A stretch of DNA of 64,000 nucleotides from Helopsaltes ochotensis (Eukaryota; Chordata; Aves; Passeriformes; Locustellidae), in NCBI GenBank assembly GCA_013400155.1, contig VXBM01000891.1, forward strand, positions 158,387 to 222,386. Reading direction: 5' to 3'. This document shows positions 1 to 10,727 of this stretch, piece after piece. The notes beneath the pieces are model-generated. The model made no database searches. It was not told the DNA's origin and was given only the letters and a program-made list of their open reading frames with translations. Position 1 is the first letter of the stretch; the number at the start of each line of letters is the position of its first letter. A program made the translations under genes and the position numbers.

Positions 1-1226
1 CGAGAGCTTGGGTATTTTGGCAGCTTATAGCAAATCCTGCAGTGAAAACTCTGCCCATCCCGAAGTCTGCAGCCAAATTGCAGGGGTGCTGGGTTTGCTG
101 TGTGCTGATGATGCCCTGGGGAGCGAATCCCACTGCCGCAGAGGCACTTGGCCCTGGAGCCAGCAGATCTTTTCCTGGAGGGCTGTAGTTCTGAAAATGA
201 GCTCCTCTTACTGCCTTGGCCCTTTTTTTGCCTTGCAGCTCAAGCGTGTTAAACAGATTAATTATTGGGATGTGTCTGGTGGGTACCATGTGGGGAAGGA
301 CTGGCTATTTCATGGTGACTTGTGCAACGGGTTTTGTGTGAATGATTAATTTGGGGAGTGGAAAAAGGCATTTAGAAGAGTTTGTGCTCTGTGCAAGGCT
401 CGAGAGCTGCATGAGGTGGTGCACCCTCAGCTTCTCCATGCAAAGTCCTGTGCCCTGGAGGTATCTGGTGAAGCACTTCAGATCAGTGGCTTCACAATGT
501 CACAGGATTTAGGGATGAGTCGCTGGTGTGAGTCTGATGTCAGACATGCTTTGTGTTGTTGCTGCGAAAGTTTTAACCAGATGTTGGGAGTTGTGTGAAA
601 ATACTGATAATCGTAATTGCGTAGAGAATCAAGTTTTCTTCTGTGTCCCAATTTTAGGATGCTTGATTTTACAACTTCAGTATTTTTAACGTGCTTTGAG
701 TCTAGAGGGATCTTCGTGGGTAACTGTGTTTTAAAAGCCAGTTTCACAAGTTGACTGTGTTTTAATGAGCAAAACCTGAAATGCTTGACTGAAGGAGCTG
801 GCGGGGAAAAGGAAATATCCAGTATTAGGAGCTGATACTCAGATAATGCCCGTTAATAGTTCTCCAGACAAATGTCCAGCAGCAGAGGTTGGGTGTTGTG
901 TAAGAAATGGGCTTCCCAGAATCTCAGGATGAAGGAGGCTTCATTCAAGGGCTCTGTTCCTGCTATCTCTGCAGGCCTCTGGAGATGTTCTGGAGGTGTT
1001 CAGTGTCCTTTGTGTTTTCTCTGGGAAAGTGCCACAGCTGTGTGTTATTATTCACTGTCACTTTTGTGGTCCAGAGGAAGTCCGGTGTCTGTAACGTTGG
1101 TGGCGACAGGGTGAGGGACCAACAAAGGGGGTGCCAACAGCTGAAATGAAGGACCAGGGGGCACAAGAAAATGGACTAGCTTAGAGAAGTTCAGCTTTGG
1201 TTAACTCTGCTGCTCTGGCTCCCCAG
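1..1226 (+). other. Intron upstream of window exon 1 (3' part)
   Basis: No coding exon is visible. The exon that should precede the P-loop exon, ending in the Ala-Tyr-Lys-Gln-Met-Ala-Arg helix of the motor, is not here, so the intron is at least 1.2 kb. It ends in a pyrimidine-rich stretch and ccccag. Short open frames on both strands have no recognisable protein character. No mobile element was recognised. Confidence 0.85.
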
Positions 1227-1383
1227 GGATGAGAAGAACCAGTCCATCATCGTGAGCGGGGAGTCGGGGGCGGGCAAGACCGTCTCTGCCAAATACGCCA
1301 TGCGCTTCTTCGCCACCGTCGGGGGCTCCGCCAGCGAGACCAACATCGAAGCCAAAGTCCTGGCCTGCAACCCCATCATGGAG
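1227..1383 (+). CDS. MYO5B: MYO5B window exon 1: P-loop exon
   Basis: 157 nt. The first base completes a split Arg codon, then codons 1-52 follow. Contains the myosin P-loop GESGAGKT (residues 11-18), which binds the ATP phosphates, followed by the helix VSAKYAMRFF. Acceptor ccccag/g, donor gag/gtaaaa. The length and phase fit the human exon that carries the same motif (probably exon 5). Relative to human Vb, the segment before the donor reads ACNPIME instead of a Ser-rich version, a mild change. All catalytic residues of the P-loop are intact. Confidence 0.97.
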
Positions 1384-3339
1384 GTAAAAGCTGCCCCCTT
1401 TCCTTTGTCCTGCTTGCACTGATCACTCTGTCTCTCCCTAAGTCACAAGTACAGTGAGAACCCCCGGGGACTTGCAGGCAATTGTCTGATTTACAGCATA
1501 ACAGTGTCCTGGAGCTGGGCTGAAATGCAGAAATGCACCGACAACCTCCGTTTAGACCACCCCAATTGCACCTGCATTTGGTGGTCTTACAGCCGAGCCT
1601 GGGTATCCCCAGCACATCTCCAGGAGCTGGGCTTTGATGGGGCTCCAGAGTGGAGAACCCAAGCAGTACAGCTGGCACTGTTAGTGTTTTATCGGCTTCT
1701 TCCTCCGTTGTCACTGCATGGTGCCCCCTAATCGCCTTCTTTTGTTGTACAAACGTGGAATAGAAAAGAAAGGGATTTATCTATTTGAGATATTTAAAGT
1801 GATTTTTATTTTTGTTAGTTTTCTGTTGCTGTCAGTCTTATATTGGCCTTTTCCCTAGGCAATAGCAACAGTACAAAAGGACTGTTGAAAGCTGTGCCAG
1901 GGGAGGTTTCAGGCTGGACATTAGAAGGAATTTCTTCATGGAAAGGGTGGTCAGGCATTGGAAGGGGCTGTCCAGGGAGGTGTTGGAGTCTCCATCCCTG
2001 GAGGTGTCCAAGGAAGGACGGGATGTGGTACTGAGTGCTCTGGGCTGGTGACACGGTGGGCATCAGGTGACAGCTTAGACTTGATGATCTGGGACGGGTT
2101 TTCCAACCTAATTGATCTGTGATAGGGGAATAATGAGTCTCATTATAGGGAAATCTCTGCCCTGAAGGAAAAGAATTCTTCTTATAAATACAAAGAAAGA
2201 AGGGAAAAAGCAGCTTTGTTTCCTTTCACTGAAGCCAGGCGGTGAAAATAAATGTCTGAGTGCCTAAATCATTTCCCAGCCGATTTTGGAGTCATGAAGT
2301 GCCTTGAAGTTGATTTGGGCTTTTCCAAAGTCCATGAAGCGCTTCAGACTGGTGTGAGTTTCTTTTCAAGGCAGGAGCCAGCAGTGCTGCTTTAGTGGAG
2401 GGTGGTGTTGTCCTGTGCTTAACCTTGGGCACGTCTCAGCCTTTGGGGAGGCCTCCCCTCATGGTGCCTTGTCCAAATTGTCTGATGGACAGAGAGGTGG
2501 TGGCTGACCCAGGGCGAGCCTGACAGGCTGCACGTGTGGCCTGACACCCTGCTGCCCCATGGGGGTGAGCTCCAGTGCCCAGGCCAGAGGTGGTGCAGGT
2601 GAGCAGTAAGAAAAGCCAGCAGGTGTGTGCCTGACGGGGGAAAATCACTGGTTTCCTGCAGGTTTACTCCTGGTAAAGCTGCTGGTTTACTCCTTTCCTC
2701 GCCCATCTCCCCTGCCTCTGTGAAATGTGGCTGCAGTACCAGGGGGCACTTAAAACCATCCAGGAAAAAAATTGATGGTGTGCACCATTCTTCTATATGA
2801 CCCCAGAATTTTATTGCTCTAATTTTCCTGCCTGTGTTCAGTTCTGGCTGTAATTTCTAAGTGCTGAGGCCAGGCAACCTGCCTGTCTTTATTGGAAATT
2901 GATGAGAACATTGCCTATGCAGAAAAAAAGCATAAAAGAAAACTGCCTGGTTTGCAGAAAACCCCTGAGTTAAATGGGCTTGTGGGGGAAGGAGACCCAT
3001 CCAGGGAAGCTGCTGGTGTTGACTCTGAACAAAGTGGCAGGCATCCTATAGGGCGGGTCACGAATTTTGAGTCTTTTGGGTTGTAGATGATTTAATTATT
3101 TAGAGTATTTAATTTAAATACTCATTGCTGTTTGTATGCATTTTACTTCCATAAAAACCCCAGAGACACTGCATTTTCAGTGAAAAGTCCTCCCCAAAGT
3201 CGCACTGTTCCTCTGCATCTGGGGTTTTCCTCAGACCCTCCTGTGGCTGTTTATATAACACTGATTGCAAATCGAAGTGTTTAAAAAAGTTTAAAAATGC
3301 AATTAAAATTTAATGTTTAATTTTGTTTGTTTTACGCAG
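1384..3339 (+). other. Intron 1 (window numbering)
   Basis: 1956 bp with a CR1 LINE fragment at 1861-2124. The rest is unremarkable intronic sequence, with an AT-rich last 250 bases leading to the tttacgcag acceptor. No other gene or RNA was seen. Confidence 0.85.
1861..2124 (+). mobile_element. CR1 LINE fragment, sense orientation
   Basis: Matches the remembered CR1 3' region: a body with TTCTTCATGGAAAGGGTGGT, then a stretch around CATCCCTGGAGGTGTCCAAG, and the end motif TTTTCCAACCTAATTGATCTGTGAT. The 5' end is truncated, as is usual for CR1. There is no intact reverse transcriptase. Confidence 0.85.
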
Positions 3340-3483
3340 GCCATTGGAAATGCTAAAACAACAAGGAACGACAACAGCAGCCGCTTTGGGAAGTACATTC
3401 AGATTGGCTTTGATAAAAGATACCATATCATTGGTGCCAACATGAGGACGTATCTGCTGGAAAAATCTCGGGTTGTATTTCAG
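3340..3483 (+). CDS. MYO5B: MYO5B window exon 2: switch I exon
   Basis: 144 nt, 48 codons (residues 53-100), phase 0 at both ends. Contains NAKTTRNDNSSRFGK; the NDNSSRFGK part (62-70) is switch I, which senses the gamma phosphate and coordinates Mg. It ends with LLEKSRVVFQ, a strongly conserved myosin strand. Acceptor tttacgcag, donor cag/gtgagg. As far as I recall the residues are identical to human Vb across this exon. Confidence 0.97.
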
Positions 3484-3602
3484 GTGAGGAGCTGTGGGGC
3501 TTTTTCCTTTTTTTCTTTTAGGTGCTATATTCCCAATTCAGGAATTCAGTAGTCTGGGTCTTTGCTATGGATTAAAAAAAAGAAAATCTCTTTACAAGTA
3601 GA

Positions 3603-4170
3603 ACCACAGAATTGTTTAGGTTGGAAGTGACCATTGAATCCATCTGTCCTCCCAGAACTGCCATACCCATCACAGAATCATCATCATGGAATGGTTTGGG
3701 TTGGAAGGCATCGCAAAGATCACCTCATTCCACCCCTGCCATGGGCAGGGCCACCTTCCACTGTCCCAGGGTGCTCCAAGCCCTGTCCAGCCTGGCCCTG
3801 GACACTGCCAGGGATCCAGGGGCAGCCCCAGCTGCTCTGGGCACCCTGTGCCAGGGCCTGCCCACCCTCCCAGCCAGCAATTCCTGCCCAAGATCTAAAC
3901 CTACCCTCTGTCAGTGGGAAGCCATTGCTCCTTGTCCTGTTCCTCCATGCTCTTGTACAAAGTCCCTCTCCATCTTCCCTGTGATCATGTCCCCAAGTGC
4001 CACCTCCACACAGCTTTTAAACCCCTCCAGGGGTGGGGACTCCAGCACTGTCCTGGGCAGCTGGGCCAGGGCTGGACAGCCCTTTCCATGAAGAAGTTGC
4101 TCCTAATGTCCAACCTAAACCTTCCCTGGGACATCTTGAGGCTGTTTCCTCTTGTCCTGTCGCATTCTTG
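3603..4170 (-). mobile_element. Older CR1 LINE fragment (minus strand), split by a younger CR1
   Basis: Two halves of one minus-strand CR1 lie at 3603-3668 and about 3979-4170. The left half is the 3' tail side and breaks off at a point where CR1 normally continues into the ATGTCCCCAAGTGCCAC stretch. That stretch resumes at about 3986, after the inserted element, and runs on to CCTCTTGTCCTGTCGC at about 4167. Confidence 0.82.
3669..3978 (-). mobile_element. Younger CR1 LINE fragment (minus strand), nested in an older CR1
   Basis: Starts with the inverted CR1 tail (tcacagaatcatcatcatgg) and continues with a GC-rich body that is nearly identical to the CR1 copies at 22143-22440, 53374-53680 and 58550-58945. 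Ends near ctctccatcttcc. It interrupts an older CR1 in the same orientation, so it inserted later. Confidence 0.85.
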
Positions 4171-4869
4171 GTGGACTCAGCTTCCAGATGTGTCTTTTGG
4201 ACTCATTCTTCTTCATGATTCCAGCCTTATGACCCTTGTCCTGGGCTAAGATGTACCTGGGAGACTTATTAGGTGAAGAGCCAAGGAGAGCAGAGTGCTG
4301 GCAGCAGTGCTCAGTTTTGAAGATGAAGAAGGGCAGGAGAGAGGCTGAGAAGGCTGATGTCTCTGCCACAGCACATCCCTTGGGTTTCTTGGGCAGGCTT
4401 AGGGGAAGCTTCCTTGGTTTCTGCTTGGGATGAAGATCAGAAGCTGCTGCAAAAATTCCGTCCTTACACAAAAAAACAGTGCCCCAACTTACAAAAATCT
4501 TAAAAACCTGACAACTTTGAGAAGCCACGAAAAGTAAACCACCTTCTTTTATATTACTGTGGGTTTGCAACTCAGTGCTCGCTGCTTCATTTAGCCTGGC
4601 TATTTCAGAGAGGGATTAGATGTGGAAGGGAACACAGGACTATTTACTTTCTTTGCCAGGTGGGCAAGGTGTGTTGGTCAGGCTGGGCACCTCCTTTCTC
4701 CCAGGTGGCAAGGAAGAAGTGTCCCTGTGTTGGTGTCACTGACGGGGTCTCGGTGGTGGCAAGCAGGGGGTGGGACCAGGGTGGCCCCGGGCTCAGGGGG
4801 CACCAATGTGAGGGTGGGGGCACTGCCGTGACCTCTCTGTGCCTCTGGTAACTCGGCGTTTCCCCGCAG

Positions 4870-4951
4870 GCAGAGGACGAGCGCAACTACCACATCTTCT
4901 ATCAGCTCTGTGCCTCCTCCAGCCTCCCAGAGTTCAAAGACCTCGGGCTCA
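4870..4951 (+). CDS. MYO5B: MYO5B window exon 3
   Basis: 82 nt: codons 101-127 plus the first base of 128 (a Thr codon split 1/2 with the next exon). Begins with AEDERNYHIFYQLC, a conserved myosin motor stretch after switch I, and ends in PEFKDLGL. Acceptor tccccgcag, donor a/gtaagt, a near-perfect consensus. Confidence 0.96.
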
Positions 4952-7900
4952 GTAAGTGCTGGCACACCCCTGTGCACTGCTGGCTGCTGCCTGCCCCTGA
5001 GGGCAGCGGGAGGACGTGGTGGGGTCAGAAATGCAGGTGTGCACAGTGGGAGCAGGGGAGGGAGATCAGATGGAAGGGCTTCTGCTGCTGGCTGGAGCTC
5101 ACCCCATCACCAGGGATGTGGCAACTTGGGTGAGCGTGGGGAGGCCCTGGCACAGGGAGAAGCTTTGGCCAGCCCTGGATCCCTGGGAGCGTCTGGGGCT
5201 GGGTTGGATGGGGTTTGGAGCCACCTGGGACAGTGGAAGGTGTCCCTTTAGGGTCCCTTGCAACCCAAACCAGTTTGTGACTCCGTGATTTTGCAAGAAT
5301 TGGCAGCAGAGCTGCAGTGAAACTACATTGCTGTGGTATGTGCCAGCTGATGCAGGGAGATCAGATGTGTTAATACTGTACCAACCTTGCATAAGGTGTG
5401 TATTTTAAATCAAATGTGAGTGTGGGCTGATCTGGCCAGTGTCTTGGCAGGAGTGGCTGTGTCCTTTGAGTTCATTATGTTTATTTTTTTTTTGACGGCT
5501 AACTCCTGGAATGGGTTGGGTATTTTTCCCCAGGATTTGCAGCACCTGTAGAGCACCTGATTCAGAGAGTTTGCACTTGCAGCAGGTGGTGCAGGGATGA
5601 ATTTTAATTATTTGTTTATCTTGAATATTTGCTGTTGCTTAGAGAGAAAAGCCAGGTTTAAACCAGGCTTTTTACCTGTTTTGAATAGTGAGCAGGGCAT
5701 GTTCTGATCCCACCACAGGGTCTCTCGGAAGTTGCCATCCACACTACAGTGGGATGGCAGATGAAGAAAGGGGCTTTCAGTTTCCAGGTAATTCTGAGCT
5801 TGTCTTAATGACCTTGTGGGTCACTGTGGGTACAGTGTCCACACAGAGCACATCACTTCGACCACTTTCAAGAGTTTCTTCCATGGTTACGTGCTTCATA
5901 TTTAAAAAACATACCCTGGGTAACGATGATGTTTGCTGGCATCTTAAAATTCAGGCACAAATCATTTCAGCTCCATCTGGGAGATGAGTTGACGTGTGGG
6001 AGCTCCAGCTGTGAAGCCACTGCTCTCTTCTTGGGAACATGTGGATCAGGGGAAATACCAGTCTTACTCATCACAGCTCTCTGAAAGCATCATCTGTGTT
6101 TGTGGTGACTGGTAGGAGTGGGGGCTGAGAGGCCTCTGCTGTGCTGGTGCATCAGCCAGGACATGTTTGTGCTGTCGTGACTGTGGCTCTCAACTTCAGC
6201 ATCTCAGGGATGAATGTGTAATGGCAACAGCTGGCAGTGCAGGGGGAGTGGGTGCCAGGAACACTAAGCCTGCAAGGAAGCCTTCTTGGGTCCTTTCTAA
6301 TCAAAATTTGGTGCCAGTGCCTGCCGGTCTCCAGCTGCTCTCTGTGGCACTTTGCATTTGCTGTGTCACAGCATGCACAGGTGCCCATCGGGTGCTGGAA
6401 AAGAAGCAGTTCTTTCCAAAGGTAGGGGGGTCTGTGTCCTTGGTGTTTCTCTCACCTTGCAATAGCTGAAAATGCCTCCCCAAAGTGTTTTGGTGGCTCT
6501 TCAGGTGTGGGGCTGCTCGCAGGCTGGGTGAGCATAGGGTGTGACACAGGCTCTGCCTTGGCCTCTGGGGTTGCTGGTGCTGGGCAGTGGTCTGTGGGTG
6601 CAGAGGTGCACAATTCACTTGTTTTTCCTTCTTTTGAGTGACGTTTTTAATTTCCAACTTTTCCTTGGATTTACTGGCCTGCTTGAAGATGACTAGTCAG
6701 AACTCAGATTTATTTCCCCGTGTCAGCTGTACTTACCTGTCAATCTTGTCTTCCCAAGGCTTATACAAAAAAGGAGGTGTCTCGATGTGAAAATCCACTT
6801 TTTATTACTCATGGGGGAGGATGTGTATTTTTCCATTTAAAAAAACAGGAGCTATTGCTTCTCCTTTGGGCCTTGCACATACAGAGAATTGTTATTACTT
6901 CCTTTTATGTTGCAAGATGCTGGAAAACAAAGAGTCTCTAAACATGCATGAGCCCAGCAGAGCAAACCAGTGTTGGCTTCAGTCAGAGTGATTCTGAAGG
7001 CTTAATTTTAAACTAGAAAGTAAATATTTGACTTTAAATGCTGATGTGCAGTGCGAGTGCCTTTTGAAGTGTAGTGTCTAGCTTAATGATGCCTGGGCAG
7101 TGGTGCAAGGCGGGAATGTGTTTTATTTGTTTGCAATGAATCAAAGGGTTTGCGTGGTGGTTAAAATAATTACGGGGACCTTGAAATGTGCAGATTGGAG
7201 TCAGTTGTACCAGGCATGACTTGAGGCCGAAACAGATCCCTGTGAGAATGTTTAGAATTGAAAGGTGATGGTGTCCTGGTCCCATCAGCCACCCCAGCCC
7301 TGGCCGCATCTCCCAGGGCAGTGTGCAGCAGCAGCAGGCTGTGAGCGTGATGTGCTCCACCGTGGGCTGGGGCAGCTCCTGTTGTGCTGGGGCACCAGGA
7401 GGGGACACTGTCTGCCTGACCCCAGCCAGCATTTTTTGCCCCTTCTTCCTGGTGCTCCAGCAATGAGTGGAATTACCTAAATCTCTGGGTCGCAGGGCTT
7501 TGTATGACAAAAATAATTAAATGTTTTTCTTTGCAGCCTGAGAGTACAGCTAATGCAGAAGCCTGTGGGAGGCCTGGGAGGGGATGGGGAGCTTCTGGTG
7601 GCAATTTGAGTCAGGAAACATGCAGACTGCAGTGATTTTAAAGGTTACCACTAGGCTGGCATGGAACACAGTAGGCTTTTTCTCTGTATTCATGATGCTT
7701 AGGGAAATATGTTTGCATGTGTTAATGAGTGGGTTTTGGCAAGTGACTCCTACTCAGTTCAAAAGAGGCTGAGGCTGTTGCTGGTTCTGGGCAGGGTGGG
7801 GAGGCTGTCCAGGGGCTGAGCTCCCCCAGCCCTCGCAGGGGACAAGCTCTGGCTCTGCCAGGGCTCAGCCAGCAGCCTTGGGCACACATCTTGCTGCTCT

Positions 7901-8485
7901 GGGCCTCATGTGGGGCCTTGTTTTAAGGAGGGAGATTACAGCTTTCTTAAGTGGACACAAATCCTGCAAAATTTTGCGTTGGAAATGCCCCTCAGCCTCC
8001 ACAGGGTTTATCATGGAGTCACTTTGCTAAAGCACAGATGTTCGAGTGGTGTAACGCAGGCACCGTGAGCCATTCTCCATTCCCTTTGCTCCCAAGGATT
8101 AAAGCTTTGTGTAGAAAAGGTGTTAAAATACCTGAATCAGTCATGGATGTGTAAAACAGGATGATGAATTACTGAAAGCAGTCACCTCAGTGTTTGAAAT
8201 GGTCTTCCCCCCATGTGATGGAGCTGTTACTAGGATCCCAAATACACCACAGCGCTGTCCTGGGTGAACTTGCTGTGCATGGAAAAGGGGTTTCATCACT
8301 GCACGAGGCAGCTACAGCCACTTCCCAAGGTTCTGCTTCATCCATTCCTGAGCAAACTGTGGTCCAAAGGACATGGGTGCCCCTCAGGGGTGGGGACAGA
8401 GGGCACCCCAGTGCGTGTTCTGGGCAGTGGCTGCAGGGGAGGAGTACTGCTTGCTGATGTATTTCTTCTCTTTCTCCTCTTCTAG
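4952..8485 (+). other. Intron 3
   Basis: 3534 bp. A CR1 3' end lies at 5136-5292. A T-run sits near 5485. The remainder (5300-8480) shows no convincing exon, RNA gene or mobile element. ATG-started frames in 6150-6660 and 7030-7510 occur on both strands and have no recognisable protein character. Confidence 0.8.
5136..5292 (+). mobile_element. CR1 LINE 3' end, sense orientation
   Basis: Shows CR1 landmarks in order: GGGGAGGCCCTGGCAC, a GGATCCCTGGGAG segment, CCTGGGACAGTGGAAGGTGT, then a GGTCCCTTGCAACCCAAACC tail and a degraded end repeat ACTCCGTGATTTTGC. Confidence 0.85.
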
Positions 8486-8593
8486 CATGTGCTGAAGACT
8501 TTTTCTACACTTCTCAGGGAGGTGACACGTCCATCGATGGTGTGGACGATGCTGATGACTTTGAGAAAACCAGGCATGCCTTCACCCTGCTCG
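8486..8593 (+). CDS. MYO5B: MYO5B window exon 4
   Basis: 108 nt. Two bases complete Thr 128, then CAEDFFYTSQGGD and a DDADDFEKTRHAFTLL segment follow, to residue 163 plus one base of Gly 164. The acidic stretch matches human Vb closely. Acceptor cttctag, donor g/gtaagg. Confidence 0.96.
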
Positions 8594-10617
8594 GTAAGGG
8601 ATTGCTCTGCCTGGAGCCTGCCCGGCAGGTGTCTCTTGCAATTGTTTTCAGTGTTTTGCCTGAGTTACAATATTCCTGTTGACCTAGCTGGCTTTACTTT
8701 GTTCTTTAGTAGGAGCTACAGAGGCGTTTCTCGCAGCTGTCTGTGAAATGGAGAGGGACGCAGGATTTAAGAGAACCTTCCACCACTCTGAAATCAAAGC
8801 AGGGCTGCAGTATTGACGTGCTATTTTTTACCCTGTTTACAAGCAGGGAAAGAGCTATTAGTGTGCTGTTCAGTCTGTGTTGTGGTTCAGGGTGATGTCA
8901 CTTCTTGGATCACAGCGTTGTACCGCGCAGCCGATTCCTGGAAATAACGAGCAGAGTACATCCCTGCTGTGCAGAGTCCATATCCCCATGGCAGCTGCAG
9001 AAGCTGTGGCTGTGTCCAGCCCCCGTGCTGGCAGCAGGGGAGCAGAGCTGTACCTTGCCTGCAGCAGGGCCCTTCAAGAGGAAAAACAACCTGGAAGGGA
9101 AAACTTGCCCGGTTTATTTGTATTTGTCTGAAACCAAGTTTATAAATCGTGGTCAGTCTCGGCGCCTCTTGGTTGCATTTCACAGGTTGGGAGAGGAGCT
9201 CGTGATGTTCACAGCTGCCTGTGAAATCCCCTGACCAGCTGTGCCTGCAGTGAGTGTGGGGACTCACTGCAAACTGTAGAACTGCAACTGTTTCCTCAAA
9301 ATTTGTCCTCTTTGTGTTTTGGATGAGCCTCATCTCTTTCTCTTTGGGGTCTTCTCTTTACCCTCCTCCTGTTCTGCTGGTGTGACTTCTGTTGACTACT
9401 CAAAAAATACGATTCCTGGTTGCTCCAAACTTGCCCACAGGACTGTAATCCCCAGAGAGCTCTCTCCCCACCCCCTTGGCATGTGTAATCTCTCTTTGGT
9501 CCCCTTCTCTGGCTCCCCAAGCAGCTCCCCAGTCTCCTTGCTGCTCCCTGGGAAGCCCTGTGGGAGCATCCTCCTCTGGGGCCAGTCTGGTGATGATTTT
9601 CTGTTCTTCACATGCTCCTCTGTCTCTGCTTTTCCTCATTTTCCTTCAGTGTTTCCCAGCTGTGCTTCTGTTCGGGGCCTGGTGAAATTGCTACTACAGT
9701 TTCCAGTCTTGCCTTTTTGTGTGTAACAAGAAGTCAAATTTGTCTGCAAATCCCCAATCCTAGCCAGGCTTAACTCCAGTTAAGAGTTCCAAGTAAGAGC
9801 AGAGCGTTGCTCCTTTCAGCAACCTTGAAACATTTCTCACTGTGCTGATAACAGAAAAATCCCAGGAGAGGGAAAGGGAAGCTCTGGATAATTCAGAAAC
9901 CAGCAGGTGATGTCTCAGACCTTGGGTGGGTAATTAGGACACCAGCCCTGAGCACAAAAGGGACGCAGAAACCCAGCTGGGATGTTAAAGAAATGCAAGA
10001 TACAGCGAGCAGGCCGTGTGCAGGCTGCTGCTGAGCAAAGCTCCTGCTGGGAGTGCCTGTAAATCCTGGGAATGCCCGTGAAGAAAAACAGATAAAGCAA
10101 TATATAAATAAAATATATAAAGCAATAACATCTTACACTCCCAGTGAAGACCCACAACACGTAGCTCTTGTTGAGACGCTGGGGACGGTAAGACAGTGCT
10201 CCCTATCACCTCCCTGGTGACTTGCTGCATCCAGCTGTGCCACCTCCAGTGTGGAGGCGTTGTGCAGGGCTTTCATTTTCCCTTCCTTTTGTGGGACGTT
10301 GGCGATAAGTTGTAATTTCTGTGCTTTGGTTGTCAGCAGACTGCGGTGACAGACAAGCAACTCCTTGTTCTGTGAAAGCTGCAGAGCCCCTATAACTCTG
10401 ATCCTGTTGGATCACCGTGGAGCAGCACCCTTGGGTTTGTGTGTATTAAACGCATCCGTGTTAAAACTGAGAGTTTATGGTGTATTTATTGGAAGAAGCC
10501 TCTTGGCTCTGAAAATCAATTGCCTCGGAAGGAAATCAAACACTGCAAGCACCACCTTCAGATGAACTTAAAATTTCATTTTCTGTTGCGACAATCAGCT
10601 GTCAATTTTTCCCGCAG
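8594..10617 (+). other. Intron 4
   Basis: 2024 bp. No mobile element or second gene was recognised. 9300-9720 is pyrimidine-rich (CT-rich) on the + strand, which produces long Ser/Leu/Pro frames that are not credible proteins. Short AT-rich runs lie near 10090-10130. Confidence 0.8.
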
Positions 10618-10727
10618 GAGTGAAGGAATCTCATCAGATGACCATTTTTAGGATAATTGCTGCCATTCTGCACCTGGGGAACTTGGAAATCCAAGGGGAA
10701 CGAGACGGGGAAGCCTGCAATGTGTCG
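10618..10727 (+). CDS. MYO5B: MYO5B window exon 5
   Basis: 110 nt: two bases completing Gly 164, then residues 165-200. Reads VKESHQMTIFRIIAAILHLG, the conserved motor helix with the AAILHLG signature, then a variable surface stretch rich in Glu, Arg and Gly. Acceptor cccgcag, donor tcg/gtaggt; ends in phase 0. Confidence 0.96.

Larger units (their letters stand above)
3484..4869 (+). other. Intron 2
   Basis: 1386 bp. Its first half is almost entirely a nested pair of CR1 elements (3603-4170). The remainder, 4171-4869, has no recognised repeat or gene; it becomes G-rich with several GGG runs near 4740-4830, just before exon 3. Confidence 0.85.

Noticed and set aside
8..349. 113-codon open frame at the window start
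   Set aside because: No myosin-like or other family character; the exon expected before the P-loop exon is not encoded here.
3612..4249. Overlapping open frames of 111-159 codons
   Set aside because: They are translations of the nested CR1 pair read in the wrong orientation; Pro/Leu/Ser-rich with no reverse transcriptase motif.
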